64,000 bases of DNA from Eutrigla gurnardus (taxonomy: Eukaryota; Chordata; Actinopteri; Perciformes; Triglidae): positions 14,384,569 through 14,448,568 of the forward strand of contig OY741275.1 of the NCBI GenBank assembly GCA_963514095.1. Direction: 5' to 3'. The position numbers were made by a program, and so were the translations under genes. Position 1 is the stretch's first letter. The number at the start of each line of letters is the position of its first letter. Below the pieces are notes generated by a model, which saw only the letters and a list, made by a program, of their open reading frames with translations, was not told the DNA's origin and searched no databases. Positions 1 through 13,182 of the stretch are shown here, piece after piece.

Positions 1-144
1 AATAGCTATTTTTAAATGTGTTGACCCACATTTACATCCCTGCATTATATAAAACTCCGTCACTAATGACACAACACATTTTCCCTCGCTGCCAACACAC
101 GTGTCTATCTATGGATCTTGAATATTTCCATGAAACACCCGCTC

Positions 145-1198
145 TTACTTCTTGCGGTCCTTGTCCTTCTTGCCATTGGCGGTGAGGCTCTGAGCCTGCA
201 GCAGCTGGGCGGCAGCTCGTCTCTTGCCGAAGGAACTCTGGTCCTCGTCCAGGAGTCTCTTCTTTTCCTCCAGAGCCGCTTTCTCGTCTGCATGGAGGCG
301 CTTCAGCTGCTCAAAGCGACCTTGCAGCTGAAACGCACAGTGAACAGAGTTGAGTTCCAGAGATGCCTTGTTACCGACAGCATCAAGTAGAACAAGCAAA
401 AACATACGTGATCTTCTACTTGGCAAGTTAACATGACAAATGACTTTGCTCAGAACAAGGTTCTGCTCTCCTGAACTAAGACCAAATTAGATGTGAAATT
501 GTAAGATTGACTTTTGCTGGATGAGTAATAAAAGATTTTGATTTGATGCCGTAAAAGAAGAAACAAGATGAAGCATTAACATTACTTGGTTTCCTCGTGA
601 TTCATAGGAGCGAAAAACAAGAGGAAATATGTTGTAACAGATACGCAAACAAATGATGAATGACAAAGGAATTGTTGGATGTGTTTACCGTACTTTTACT
701 GTTGGCCATTGTTTTCTCTTACAGATAAGACTGACTGGGGTTTCTTTAAAACCGGTCTGATTGTCTTGGACCAATTTTAAACAAAACTGCCACCTTCCAA
801 GACCTCAGGAATTCTTTGGTGAGCACGATGTTCACATAACGTATCAACCCGATAGCAAGGGCAACAAAAATGTTTAAATAAAACTCACACTGGAATAAAC
901 TATAGTTTTCCCTTTAAGAACGAAATTCAATAAAACTGAATTGTTTAATTCAGCAACTCAGCCTCCTGGGGACAACCTGTGCTTATTTGCTACTGTTGTA
1001 AAACATAACATATGGCGCTGCTGGTGAAGAGATTCATGTGGAGGAGTTTGTGTTTGTCTACGTACGTCTCTCTCAGCCTCCTTCAGCTCAGACTCCTTCT
1101 CCTTCACCCTCTGCACAAACATCTGCCTCATCTCATCCTCTCTCTTCTGCAGCTCCACCAGGAACTCCTGACGCTTGGCCTCATACGTCTGCTGCAGG

Positions 1199-1245
<47 letters not shown>

Positions 1246-2240
1246 CCAATTGTCAGTCATGTCACATGTTACAACATACAACGTGTCCATGCAGGTGTTT
1301 ATGAGCTCACCTGACGGGTTTGCACTCTGGGTCCGTGTCTTTGAAGCCCATTTCCTCCAGTTTGCAGCGTCTGTACAGCTCATAGTGGCGAGAGTGTGTC
1401 TGCTCCCTCAGGTCCTCCATGTTTACACAGATCAGCATCTCCCGCAGCTTCACAAAGTCACAGTGACTCTCGTTCTCCACTGACACACACATCGATAGAT
1501 ATGAGACACATATAAGGGGGAGGCATCCATTCAGTATTGTACATTTCAAGTGTTAAAGATTTCCTCCAGATGTTTTTTTATATCCAGCTAGAAAAGCTTT
1601 AAGCATTAAGACCATGATAAGGCACTGAAACTCCCCAATGACATCCCACAGTAATGATACTTTTTTAACTGCAGGTTGGCTGGCAGTGAAAGTCCACTGA
1701 GCAGGAACGTGCCCATTTCTAAATTAAGTTACAGTGAATGGAGCTCTTTCAGTCACAGAACTCATTTCTAAAAAGCAGCTATATCCACGGCAATACAAGC
1801 AGCTGTGTGGAAAACCACAAACAAACAATGATCCGTCTTACCTTGTACTACACCCCAGGGATACTGACGAGCCTTCACCATCTTATTGCCAACAGAGACT
1901 TCCTCTGTGCTGCCAACTACAGCGAATGGCAAATGACCCTACAGAAACAGTTTGTTTTATTATTAGAGCCTGGGTCCACAAAGTGCCTTTTTAATGTTTC
2001 TATGACAATATATTTATCTTGACAATATATCACAACTGTAACCACTGTATATAGATCAGCACTGTCCCTTTTATTTGTATATGTTAGGGTTGTTTTCACC
2101 ATGAGGATGAGCTTATCACTGCTCAATTTGACAGAGCAAGGAGGACGATCTATGAAAGATCTAGAGCTGTTAAAACATGCAAAACACAACTAGTTCATTT
2201 CTAGCATAAGACGGCCTTAAGAAAGCACTCCATATCAGGT

Positions 2241-2318
<78 letters not shown>

Positions 2319-5300
2319 CTTACATTCATAGTCGTGTTGACCTTGGCGACCGTCTCATCATCCAGAGGGAACTGGTAGATCTGGACGCCGTTGCTGACCA
2401 GCTCACTCATGATTTTGATCTTAAACTTGTGCAGCTCACTCTTACTGATGGTGTCAGCTTTGGCGATCACTGGGATGATGTTCACCTACGGCGAGATGGG
2501 ACACACGGTCATCCACAGACTATTCTTCCTCAGCTTTCATTAGCAAATAGAGTTAACATATTTTCAAAGTAAGAAACAAATAACTTTCTGAACTGAGCAT
2601 CAAGATATCCATGTTTGAGATTCTACATGTAGCAGAGTAAGTGACTCACTCTTACTGTTCCATGGCAGCAAGAGTAAAGACGAGGAGACGACCATGCAAG
2701 TTAAAGGGCAGTTTCAGTTTATTAAAACTTAGGTCTTATCGTTTAGCACATATCGTATAGCATAATTCTCATTGCTTATGATATCTCATGGTCATTGGTA
2801 TGGTAATATCACAACTACCAAAAAGATGGATAACATCTAATCCACTTTGCCTGGAGCCACTCTGGTGGCCATTCTATTAATTAGAAACAGTAACGTCCGT
2901 GAATACAGAGCAGAGCTGCTCCCGGTGCCACACATCTAGTAGCCGTGCTAAAGCAAGCTAATCTCACTGATCAACAAAGCATGAAAGTACATGTAGACGG
3001 ATTTAAAAGGGCTCTATTAGTCTGACTCAAAGTAAAACCATCCAACAAAAACTATTCCGTCAGTATTTGTTTTGGTTACTTTATCTAAAATACTTTAAAA
3101 ACGGCTTTCTGATAAGTATAATATAAACCGGGTTTACTGGTGTTATTTCTGGCCCAGCAGCCCACTCCGCTGCTCAAATCGTCCGACATTCCAGCGCTGC
3201 CTGTCTGTCCGTCATCATACCAAAGAGAGGCTTGGAATGAGTTGTTGTCACTAGACAAGCTCCTAGGCCAGCACCCCTACACACATAGAGACAGCAACAC
3301 AACGCTCCGAGATCTGTTCCAACAGCTGTCCGAGCGACTGACTGCCTTTCCTGTCAGCGCTGCGGACTCTACAAATGGCTCTTTCTGTGTGTAGACTTAT
3401 CTGTACAGTGACACAAAAGGACAACTCGAGTGTGTATGCGTGAGGTGATTACAGCATTCCACTGCTTTTTCTCCTCCATTCACACGCAAATCCGGGGTTA
3501 GTGACACTCCGGAGCAGTGAAATCACACAAGCGCACAGAAAAGCACAGTCACTACACACAGAGAGCATGGGAAAGTTTCCCACAACTTCAAGAGTGAGGG
3601 ATGGGGGTTCAGCCGGTTGCATAGCAAACCTCTCCGAACAGACAGACAAAAACAACAACCGCAGCACAGTCTCCAATAAAGTACTTCCACAATCACATAC
3701 ACGTCAGTTTGTATCCGACTCTTCAGTGTTCCTATTGACAAAAAAATATCAAGCTCTTTTGCATATTGATGTCTCTTTTAGGTTAGTTCAAGCCAGGGTC
3801 CTATGGCAGCCCAAGTAATTGACAGGTCCATTTTCAACGACTGTGGTCGTGTTCATTCAGCTGCCGTTTTGAGCTTTGTCAGATAAATAGTTTTCTCCTC
3901 CTTAAAGGTTCACACAATCTTAACCACAACCATTGAAAAGCCTCCTGATGTATTGACAAAAAAAAAATCTATCCGACCATTCAACACATAAACACAAAGA
4001 CAGAGAGAGAGAGAGAGAGAGAGCTCCTTCTACCTTGCTGTCTAGTTTCTTCATGGTGACCAGGTCCAGGGATTTGAGAGAATGACCCGACGGGGAGATG
4101 AAGTACAGGCAGGCATGGACTCGCGAGTCATGGTAGTTGTGGAGAGAACGTTTGATTTTTAGCTCTTCCTGAAGATAGCTCTCAAACTGCCTGTCGATGT
4201 AGTCCACCACTGGCTGATAGCTACAGGAAAGACATAAGGCTGGTCAGAAAAGTGGGCTTTATCACTGGTTAACACAGATTAGTTTACAAATTTGAGACAG
4301 GATATTTAACGTAGCACTCATTCATTGTCTTAAACACCTTGAGCCGATAACTCATGCACACACTCGACTCCTCCTACCTCTCTTGCTTGTTCATTTGGTC
4401 TCCGAAGCCCACAGTGTTGACGACGGTAAGCCGTAGTCGGACATTACTCTCCTGTAGGTCGTAGGTTTGAGCCCGCAACTTCACTTGAGGCTCAAAGTGT
4501 GATGACTCAAAGTTCTCAAAGTTGGTATTGAACAGAGTGTCCATCAGAGTAGACTTGCCGATCCCAGTTTCACCTAGAGCCAGGAAAAGATGAGACACAA
4601 GTTTTAGTCACTGAACTTCATGGCCGAGATCCAATTTGGTAGTGTGGAAGTCGGAGACCAGCATGCTGATGTCAAAACGGCTGCATTTGAGTTGTGGTCA
4701 AATCAAAGACACAGTGATGGCGGTTTTTAAGGAACAAGAAATGTTTCAACCACATATTTACCAGCTGGTGGGGAGATCTGAACCGGCAGGATCCTTCTAA
4801 TCATATTGCTCCTTTAATACGTTGCCTATCACAACCCCTAATACTAAGTAATTAGGATACTCATAATGGGATCAAACAGCACTCTAGCTAAGGAGTAGGA
4901 GAAGCAGATATACAACCAGATAGGCTTGGGTGGTAGTACAGTATACTGGTGTATTTAGATATTCCATGGGTAGGATTTTCAATACGGTCATAAATATAGA
5001 TGCTCCGCTTGCTATGATGCTGATGTGATGTTTCATAGTGCACAGCAGACTCCACCAGAGGTCGCTCTGTATGGCGTGGCAGGAGGCAGAGCTCAGAAAG
5101 GAGGCGACTGACTGTTTGGGGTTTATTCTTCTTCAAAGTACAAAAGCAGTTCATAGCAACATGATTTTATTCAACTGTCAGTCTGCATATCATCATTAGT
5201 TATGGCTGTGTGTGGTGAAACATTAGCGAGGGTGTGGTCAACACAGAAAGAGGGAGCAAAAGTTAGCAGTGATATTATATGAACATGCGCGTTCTGTACA

Positions 5301-6896
5301 GTTTAGGCCATTTGGCAGTAAATAATTGCTCCAACTCCCCTGGCTTGCTTGATTAAAGGAAAGGGAGTCCTGGAGGAGCTTTTAAGGTGGAACAGCTCAT
5401 TTTAGTGACAAGCCGTTCCACCAAGCGGCTCCCCCCTCCTCCTATTATTCCGAATACCCCGGTTAAATGTCAGGAAGGTATGAAGAAAAAAACACATGCC
5501 GTCCAAACCTAATATCAGACGGATCAAAGCAATGCCAGTGAATTTGGGTGTAAAACAATGTGTATGTGCATGCATGTGAAGAATTTAATTTAGTAGTAGC
5601 ATCCTGTGTGTAAATATGTTTTGGTAAGTGTGTGTGTGTGTGTGTATTGTTTATGTGTTTGTGTGAGTATGACAACGTACCAATGCAGAGAATATTGAAG
5701 CAGAAGCCCTGGCAGATGGATTTGTTGACAAGCTGATCAGGGAGGCTGTCAAAGCCCACATGGCCTGCCAGGGACAGGGGCCGGACTCCATTATCCTGTG
5801 AGAGAAATTACATGAAGCAGCCATGTTCTCCTCAAAAAACAAAAATAACAATCTGGGGAGGTGGGATATTATTGTTATGGGTGCACAATAATGCATACAT
5901 ATCTGTTCTCCGATCTATATCATACCATATGCCGTTTAAAAGTGGCATTTGGCAACTGAATTAAAAAAGGCCTAAAACTGAAACTAGATGTAATAAAAGT
6001 AATAAGCCGCAGCTCGGACACTGAGATAGACACACGAGGGAAAAGGGACATATATGTATAAAGTACTTTTATTTCAATGTGCAAGGTCAAAATAAACTCT
6101 CAGTGTGTCCACAGTCTCTGATTTATCCAGCTGTGTCAAACTGTCCTCCTCTGACCTGCCCCCGTCTGAACTTTAGTCCAAAAATCTTGACTGTCGCTTG
6201 TCGTTTAATGACCTACTTATGATGCGCTACGTCGCAAATTGTAAACTAAGCACGATAGACCGCAGACTTTTGATGATAAACTATGTCGTCAGTGTGGGAA
6301 AACCCTTTTTACACAAGTTTCGACATGTTGATTTTAGGCGAGATTTCATGGTTGCAGTAACAGCTACGCGAACGCAAAATCTCATTCAAAAATGCAGCGA
6401 TGTGCCTTATTTTTATATAGCTAGCGTCATCTTTAAATCTCACCAGTAATACAGAACCTAACACGTTTGCAATGTTGTGCCAGTGACTGTATGTCGGGAA
6501 CGATAAACCGTAAAGCACCACAGCTACTTTCATAAACTTCTGACGGTTGGATGGCTAGCGTAGTGTTCGCCCTCCGCGTCATATTTTGATGAAAGATGTA
6601 ACACTGAAACCCGATAGAAAAGTTGATTGTTGGAGTTGGAGTTTCTCGCTTGGTGTTCCCGGTGTACGAACACCACGTCTACGTACATGACAGATGTGTT
6701 TTTATTGTTCTGTGTATACGTTAGCTACTTTGAACGGCCGTGTTTTCAACAACTAACTTTAACAGAAAGTGGGTATAGCTAGCGGTAGCTAACTAGCCTC
6801 GGACACTCCCTGCTCAACTGTCAAGAACAGTGTCAGTTGTCAACTACAAAGAAGAAAAATACGAACCGGCTGCCGAGCAACATCCGAGGAGGCCAT
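145..6896 (-). CDS. sept6: Septin, SEPT6 group (sept6), nine coding exons
   Basis: Coding exons read on the minus strand are 6896-6867, 5795-5681, 4573-4378, 4220-4034, 2485-2324, 1938-1842, 1479-1311, 1198-1066 and 327-145 (stop TAA 147-145). All junctions are GT/AG and phases join to a 423-residue protein starting MASSDVARQP. Septins are GTP-binding proteins that form hetero-oligomeric filaments at membranes and actin. The G1 P-loop GETGIGKST is at residues 49-57, across the exon 2/3 junction. The G3-like NTVGFGD is at 101-107 and G4 AKAD at 184-187. The septin-unique stretch with KARQYPWGVVQVENE follows, and a C-terminal coiled coil contains MRQMFVQRVKEKE and LQGRFEQLKRLHADEK. Exon-by-exon similarity is to SEPT6/8/10/11, whose members are known to lack the catalytic switch-I threonine. 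SEPT6 is chosen because sowahd lies head-to-head, as at human Xq24. The CDS looks complete; the 3' UTR probably runs off the left edge. Alternative C-terminal exons, known for mammalian SEPT6, were not seen. Confidence 0.93.
1200..1243 (+). repeat. (AC)n array abutting the sept6 exon 8 acceptor
   Basis: On the sept6 sense (minus) strand it is (TG)n ending TGTAG directly at the exon start (1198), so it stands where the polypyrimidine tract should be. Confidence 0.95.
2241..2317 (+). repeat. (TG)n array just inside sept6 intron 5
   Basis: On the sense strand it is (AC)n starting a few bases after the exon 5 donor (GTAAGAAC, exon end 2324). Confidence 0.95.
4003..4022 (+). repeat. (GA)n run in sept6 intron 4
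   Basis: A short GA repeat, CT on the sept6 sense strand, beginning about 12 bases after the exon 4 donor (exon end 4034). Confidence 0.9.
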
Positions 6897-7884
6897 AGTT
6901 TGAGCCAGAAGTTAATAACTCAGATAGATTCAGAAATAACACAACAAAACTAACTAAAGACCACGTCTTTTTTTAGAACCCTGATCAGGACCGCCTCACT
7001 GCTTCTACCGTCGACAACTGGACAGACCGGACCACCGGAAACAAGATAGGAATGAGGTTAACTCAAAAGTTTGTAAATGTATTTTAAAAAAATAAATCAA
7101 ATAAATTAGGGTAAAGTTTAACGTAAATACAAATAATACGAGTTCTTAAAGAATAATAAATTAAATAATTGTAAGAAAATCTAGCCAAACAATGTTAATT
7201 TACTACCGTAATACATGAACCACCCCTTCTTTGTATAATGGTACAGCGCAACTTAATTTTCCTGGCCGCTTCTATGGCATGTTGGGGACTGTCAGAAAAA
7301 TTGTAAACCCGATTCCAGTGCAGCATCTACATCCAGCATACAATCTATATTGATGCCAGATATGACCCTACATAACTCACACGCATAAAAGTACATTGTT
7401 TGTCCTAATTAGTTAATTTTAAAAACCGTGCTTACGTCACACTCGGTGTCCACTAACTATTGTGTAATCTACACGTTTCACATTGTTTACCTTATATTAT
7501 ATCCATAATATATTCCCACTTCTTTCTCACACGACCACAGCTCAGTCAACACTTTACAATAAAACCGCAATCTCAAAAAAAAATCGCACTGCTTTTACTC
7601 ATGGTCGAGTTTAATAGTAATTGGAAGTCAGAATTTACGAGGAGCACATGAACGCGGCAGGATGTTTGCAGTGGAGAGAGCGGCGGCGCTACCTACGTGC
7701 GACCCCTATCTGCCACAGCTCGGCACTCCCCGCGGAGGAGAGGAGAAGACGGAGGAAGATGCTGTCATCCGTCGCCAGTGTGAATGACAGTAGCGTGAAC
7801 ATGGAGTCACATTGAAACGTCCTCGTGTAACACATCCAGCTGTCTTTGAGCTCCGTTTGGAGTCGTTCTGGTGGGGGGGGGGAG
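6897..7884. promoter_or_regulatory. Divergent sept6 / sowahd intergenic promoter region
   Basis: About 1 kb separates the sept6 start codon (minus, 6896) from the sowahd start codon (plus, 7885). It must hold both 5' UTRs and both promoters. GC- and CpG-richer blocks lie at about 6970-7040 on the sept6 side and 7645-7790 on the sowahd side, separated by an AT-rich spacer (7060-7230). The sowahd leader contains short upstream ORFs, including a four-codon one (MESH, ATG at 7801, stop TGA) about 70 bases before the main ATG. No TATA box was convincing. The head-to-head arrangement matches the human SEPT6-SOWAHD orientation. Confidence 0.5.
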
Positions 7885-10800
7885 ATGATGGCGTCCCAGT
7901 GCACGGAACAAGCCGTGCAGGAGTTCCTGATGGAGAGAGGAGGGAGGGTCCAACGGATGGAGCTGATCGATCATTTCCTATCGGTTTCGGGGCAGAACGA
8001 CCAGTCTGAGGAAGGGGTGGATCGCGAGGTGCTGAAACGCATCGTGGACAACGTGGGTTTCGTGAAGGTGGAAGACGGTGTGAAATTTGTTTGTTTAAAC
8101 GCTGAGGGCAGCGCGCAGGCGGCGATGCGTTCAGACACGGGCGGCCACGATCACGCGGAGTGCAATGGGAATAATATCCGGGAGACGCTGGACAACAACT
8201 ATGTCAACGGCAACCCTGACAACCCAGACCGAACAGGTGAGTCACACGCACTGTGTGTCCACGTGATTCTAAGCTGTGTGATTATGTTGTACTATATTTG
8301 ATGTGGATTAATACCGTTGTGATGACATGTTGAATACGATTGTATTGTCTGGTATTGGCCCTCTGAATAACCACGATATTATCATTGTAAAGAAGTGCAG
8401 CCATTGTTTTTGAAGGCCAACAATACTAAACTGTCTTAGACCGAAGTTGTCAAAATCAGGACGTTTCATTTTGATATTTTTCTTACCCAAAATCACAAGA
8501 AGTCTACAGTAACTTGGGAAAATAGAAACCCAGAGAAATAACAATACTCATGTGCATAATCATGGGAGATTACAGTGAAAGGTTGCTGGATGACCCATCC
8601 TCGATTGTTCCACAGGAGCGTCCAGCTCGCTGGCTGCCAGCCTGGACAATGACAAACAGTCAAATGGCAACGGGCAACCTGTAGTCCCCTCCCAGAACAA
8701 TAGGACCAACACAGCTACTCCTACCTCTGGCGGAGGTGGGGAGGTGAGGCTGAGGGAGAGGAGAAGGCGGGAGTCGGCCCCAGTGATCGGGGTTGCCGAT
8801 CATCTGGACCAGGCTCACCCTGCAGGGTCCCACAGCCAGCAAGTGAGAGGGGCACGCAGGGTGTCCAGAGGGTGCCAGCGGGCCTTGCTGACCAGCTGCC
8901 TGTCTGAAGACAGTGCCTTGGAAGGGCTGGACCCTGTCGGAGATGTCAACACACCCAAAGGAAGTCGCAGGAACTTCATAGAGCTGATGATGAGTAGCTC
9001 GCCTCAGGTAGGTTACTGTGGTTCTCTGGCATGAAAACGCTACCAAGTAACCAAGTATAATAGAAAAATGCTGCTGCACTGCTTTTGATTATTTATTCCC
9101 GTTTGATATGTTTTGGCCACACCTAAAGCAGCAATGTCACATCAGGTGTCTCACCCTTTAGTGTGCTGCAAAACCTGAATGGCACACAGTCGTCCATAGA
9201 TGAACCTAAGCAGGTTCCCCTGCCTTTGCTTCTAAGAGCGCAGCCTAGATAGCAGATGGAAGATTTGGAGTGTAATGCAATATTCATGAAATGTGACTCT
9301 GCAGCAGCAGTGTTCTGTCTTATGTAACGAGGAGACAGTGATGTAATATAGCTTGCCTAGGCTGTTTGACCTTTGACCTCCATTTGGTGATCATCATCGG
9401 GCATCAAGCAACAAAGCGGATTATTTCTAAACAGATTTGTTTACTGTGTCTTTATATAATACACAAAATTAAACAACAACAGTGTTAGTATGCACCACTT
9501 CATTCCTGTGTTCGTCCCTTTGCAGGTCCGGAGGTCTCTAATCAACCGCGGTGCACGCATCCGGGACTCGGTGAAGAGCGACGGAGACTCGGCATCGCTC
9601 CTCTCCTCAGCCACTGACGAGGACTGCGCCTCAGTGACCCTGGACCCGCTGGAGCACGAGTGGATGCTTTGTGCCTCCGACGGCCTGTGGGAAAGCCTGC
9701 AGCACCTGCTCGCCGTGGAGCCGAGCCTCGTGGCCAAGAGGGACTTTGTGACCGGCTTCACCTGCCTCCACTGGGCGGCGAAGCAGGGCAAAGCTGAGCT
9801 GCTCACCCAGCTGCTGGCCTTCGCCAAGCAAAACGCCGTACCCGTGAATGTAAACGTGAGATCGACTGCCGGATACACACCGTTACACCTGGCAGCGATG
9901 CACGGACACACGCAGGTGGGTTTGCGTGGACGCTGGTGGTATCGGGGGTGTCATGTGTCACAGTGTGAAGCAGCAGGTGATTGTATCTGCTCCAACTGCT
10001 CAAGCTAGAATAATTTCCTCTTATAACAGAGTGAATGATCTAGAAAAATAACTAACTTTATTGGCATCAGCTTCTTTTTTCATTTTTTTGTACACAAAAT
10101 TTGTTGAAATTATCATTTCTACATCGTTACAACCTTTTCTTGCAGAGAGGACTTTTAACTTGCTGTTAATTTAATCCGAAACACAGTAAATTGAAAGTAT
10201 GTTTCTCAATATGACGGTGACAAAGTGAAAATGTTCTCTGACTTTAAAGACATTACTAAAATAGGATGTTTTCTGGTGCATTTTTCTTCCAAAGACGGAT
10301 GGAAATATCTTCACAGAAACTGTAAAAAGTAATAATGAAGCCGGACAACAAGATGACAGCAGAGAGTTTAATTTGTCGATATTCACAGTTGCACATTATT
10401 GCTATAGCCAAAAAGGCATGGGTAAATTCTGTGTAAATGACAGTTACCATGATTTAAGTATCCACGTATTCCCTATCACCCATGACAGGTGGTGCGTGTG
10501 TTGCTGTCAGACTGGGAGGCAGACCTTGAGGCACGAGACTACAGCGGGAGGCGAGCCATCCAGTACCTTTCCCCGCCGCTGGCCGCCAACCTGCAGGAGG
10601 AGGGAGTGGTCACCTCGCCGGGAGCCGAGTCGGACAACGAAAACACCAACAGCAGCAGTGGTTGGGGGCGCGGCTGGAGATTTCCCAGAGTTCTCCAGTG
10701 CAATCTGAACCCACTGCGGCTCCTGAACCCGCCCGCCGAGGCAGCAGAGGAGGACGTGGTGACTGGGAGGACCAAGGGGGGGATGCAGAGGAAGTCGTCT

Positions 10801-10953
10801 CTGAGCCGGCTGAACGCCCGCCTGCACAGAGGACGCCACCGAGCCCAGATCATCCACAGCGCCTCCTTCAGGGACACGGGCGAGGTGGGGAGAGGGGAGG
10901 AGCTCCCCAGCAGCCCTCTGCGGATCCGGCCACTGTCCAACCTGTTCGGATGA
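7885..10953 (+). CDS. sowahd: Sosondowah ankyrin-repeat family protein (sowahd-like), four exons
   Basis: Coding exons are 7885-8236, 8616-9007, 9526-9915 and 10489-10953; all introns are GT/AG and the product is about 531-532 residues. Two consecutive ATGs (7885 and 7888) are possible starts; the frame is open further upstream but has no other ATG. The N-terminal SOWAH domain reads QEFLMERGGRVQRMELIDHF and then VKVEDGVKFV. After a basic low-complexity linker come ankyrin repeats: TGFTCLHWAAKQGK (about residue 323), TAGYTPLHLAAMHGH (about 361) and a third beginning VVRVLLSDWEADLEARDYSG in the last exon. The tail is Ser/Arg-rich and ends RPLSNLFG. The function of this family is poorly known; it is assumed to be a scaffold. 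The symbol rests on position beside sept6; SOWAHA/B/C-like identity is the alternative. The multi-exon structure is of note because mammalian SOWAH genes are, as far as I know, intronless. Confidence 0.85.
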
Positions 10954-12700
10954 AGTCACAAAATGCTGAGATATGCGGTGTTGTTTACTCACCTTCATAA
11001 GCTGACAGGTCAGACGTTTTTACGACCAAAATTAACCAAACGCATCCTAATATATAGCGTAGCGTCACACAGATTTTAAGGTTTTATAATTATAGTACAG
11101 CAGATGTATGTTTCTTTAAAAATCAAACTTATTTTTGTTCCTATTGCAGTTATTAGTCTTAAGTTGATCACCGAGGGCAGGTCACAGTTCATGTAGCGTT
11201 TAATTTGCCAAGACGATTCATTGAGTTAAAGTTGAACTACTGCTCTGTGGATTATTTTTCAACTTTTTTTTTTGTTGTTGTGGGTTTTTCTATATTTTTT
11301 TATGATCTGTTTTAGAACAGAAGCAAACAACATTTTTCTATTTTTAATTTTTTAATTTAATACTTTACACCAGAACAATCACAACTCACACACGCAAAAG
11401 CGACAAGCAGGGCTTTGTCAGGTTTTCACTTTAGATTTGACAGTGGTGAGGGATTTCAAAATGGCACTTAAGTTTGATTCCGCAGAATTATTTTGTTTTC
11501 AGAGTCAAGTAATATATTGAGAGAACACATTTTCTATATTTCAACCTCTTTCGATTGGGCGGTGCTGTTTTCAAAAACATTCTGTGAATTTAGTACCAGA
11601 TTTTAGTATTCAGACTGTTGTAACCACAGGATCCTTGTTTGTCCAAACATGTACAGCTGTCATATTTGCACTTTGTCACTTTGAGGATAGTTGGTGATTA
11701 TGGGATGAAACTGCTCCAACTAAAACCATGCCAGCTGTTATTGGTATATATATATACTGTATATAAAGAAGGCTGCCGTGGCTTTAGTTAGATCCACTGA
11801 TTAGTTACACAGTAGGACTGTTTCACAGGGTGGGAGCATAGACAGCACCGGTGTTGTTTTTCTACTAACTACAATGTACCTCAAGTCCTCTGAGTCTGGT
11901 TTACTCGCTGTTACACTGCTTCTTTATCGGGAAGTTTAAGAAATATGACCCTCTAATAGTACGTTGCCGTGTTTTGTGCAAATCTCCCAAGTCTTGAAAT
12001 CAGAATTCACAGATTCCGTATTTCATGCTGAAAAGGCTCATGTCAAAACCTAGTGAAAAGTTCTTCAGGTTAAGGTCTTTCTCTTGACAAACAACATTGC
12101 ACTGATTAGTTGTACAATACATATGCAATCAAACCAACCGATTCACATCAACTGTATCACTCTGGACCAGATTTTCTATTTAATAAATTGCCTGTATCGG
12201 CCTCCTGTGTTGCTCTAACCTTGCATGTAAACAGTTAATTTATCCATTAATCTCGTCTGCATTATCTGTGGATAGGACAGACAGTTGAAACCACAATATG
12301 CTGTGTGTTTAGCTGAGGAGCACATCGACTTTTAGACTGTTCTCCCAAATATGTGAACCTTGCCTATATCTGATTCCTGGATCAGCGGCACATCCTAGAT
12401 TTCATGAATGTTCCCTTAGTGTTTTGTAGCATTTGTACTGACATCATAGGGCTTTGTGTAGCTTGTATGGTTGACTTTGTTTACGTAGACATGTATTGTA
12501 TAAGCCTGCTTTGATGTCACTTTTTCAAATGCATGAATAGGGGAAGTGTCTCTTCTAAACACTGTTCATTTTGATGTCTGTAAGTCAGTGTGTGTGAAAT
12601 ACTGTGGAGTTATTATGTGGTGTGGAAACACTGTAACTGAGCCACTGCCATGTCTGTCTTCATTAACTCATCATTGAATATGAAATAAAGCAATACTAGT
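10954..12700 (+). other. sowahd 3' UTR with candidate poly(A) signal
   Basis: After the TGA stop (10951-10953), about 1.7 kb of AT-rich sequence without coding potential leads to AATAAA at 12684-12689, the best candidate poly(A) signal. A second AATAAA is at 12764. Runs of T and a short TATATA tract (about 11743-11765) are present. There is no recognisable repeat family in this stretch. Confidence 0.5.
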
Positions 12701-13089
12701 TTGCATAAAAGCAAAGTCGGTGATCTGTTATGGCATGCTACTGTTGTTCCAACAAATATCCAGAATAAAGGAACACAGAATCAGTGACAAGGATTAAACA
12801 AATGATGGCCAGAGTTGTCGTATTGTATACAATTATGAATGCATGAGGCCAATTCAAGTAGAATGGACCAAAGCTCAAAATTAAGCAGGCTATTTTATTT
12901 ATTTATTTATTTTTGACAGTCCTGCTGACACCTAGTGATTGTCCATGTCTGGTGTTGCTGAATAATTGATGATCTGATGACCCCCTGTGCCACCATTTAC
13001 AGTACATCCACAGCTTCCTGTCCACAGGCTGCCCATGTAACACTGCACGCAATATATTCATAGCCAGTCCTCATTCTGCACCTGTTGTC

Positions 13090-13182
<93 letters not shown>

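Noticed and set aside
1734..2022. Plus-strand frames at 1.7-2.0 kb
   Set aside because: Lie over sept6 exon 6 on the other strand, with no splice context of their own.
4900..5160. Possible interspersed repeat in sept6 intron 2 (GGCTTGGGTGGTAGTACAGT)
   Set aside because: Faintly resembles a common fish repeat, but I could not find ends or a second copy in the window.
7621..7815. 64-aa frame in the sowahd leader
   Set aside because: No similarity to known proteins and it ends before the SOWAH start; more likely 5' UTR.
10507..10998. 163-aa minus-strand frame opposite the last sowahd exon
   Set aside because: Shadow of a GC-rich coding exon; the plus strand has the spliced, family-matching frame.
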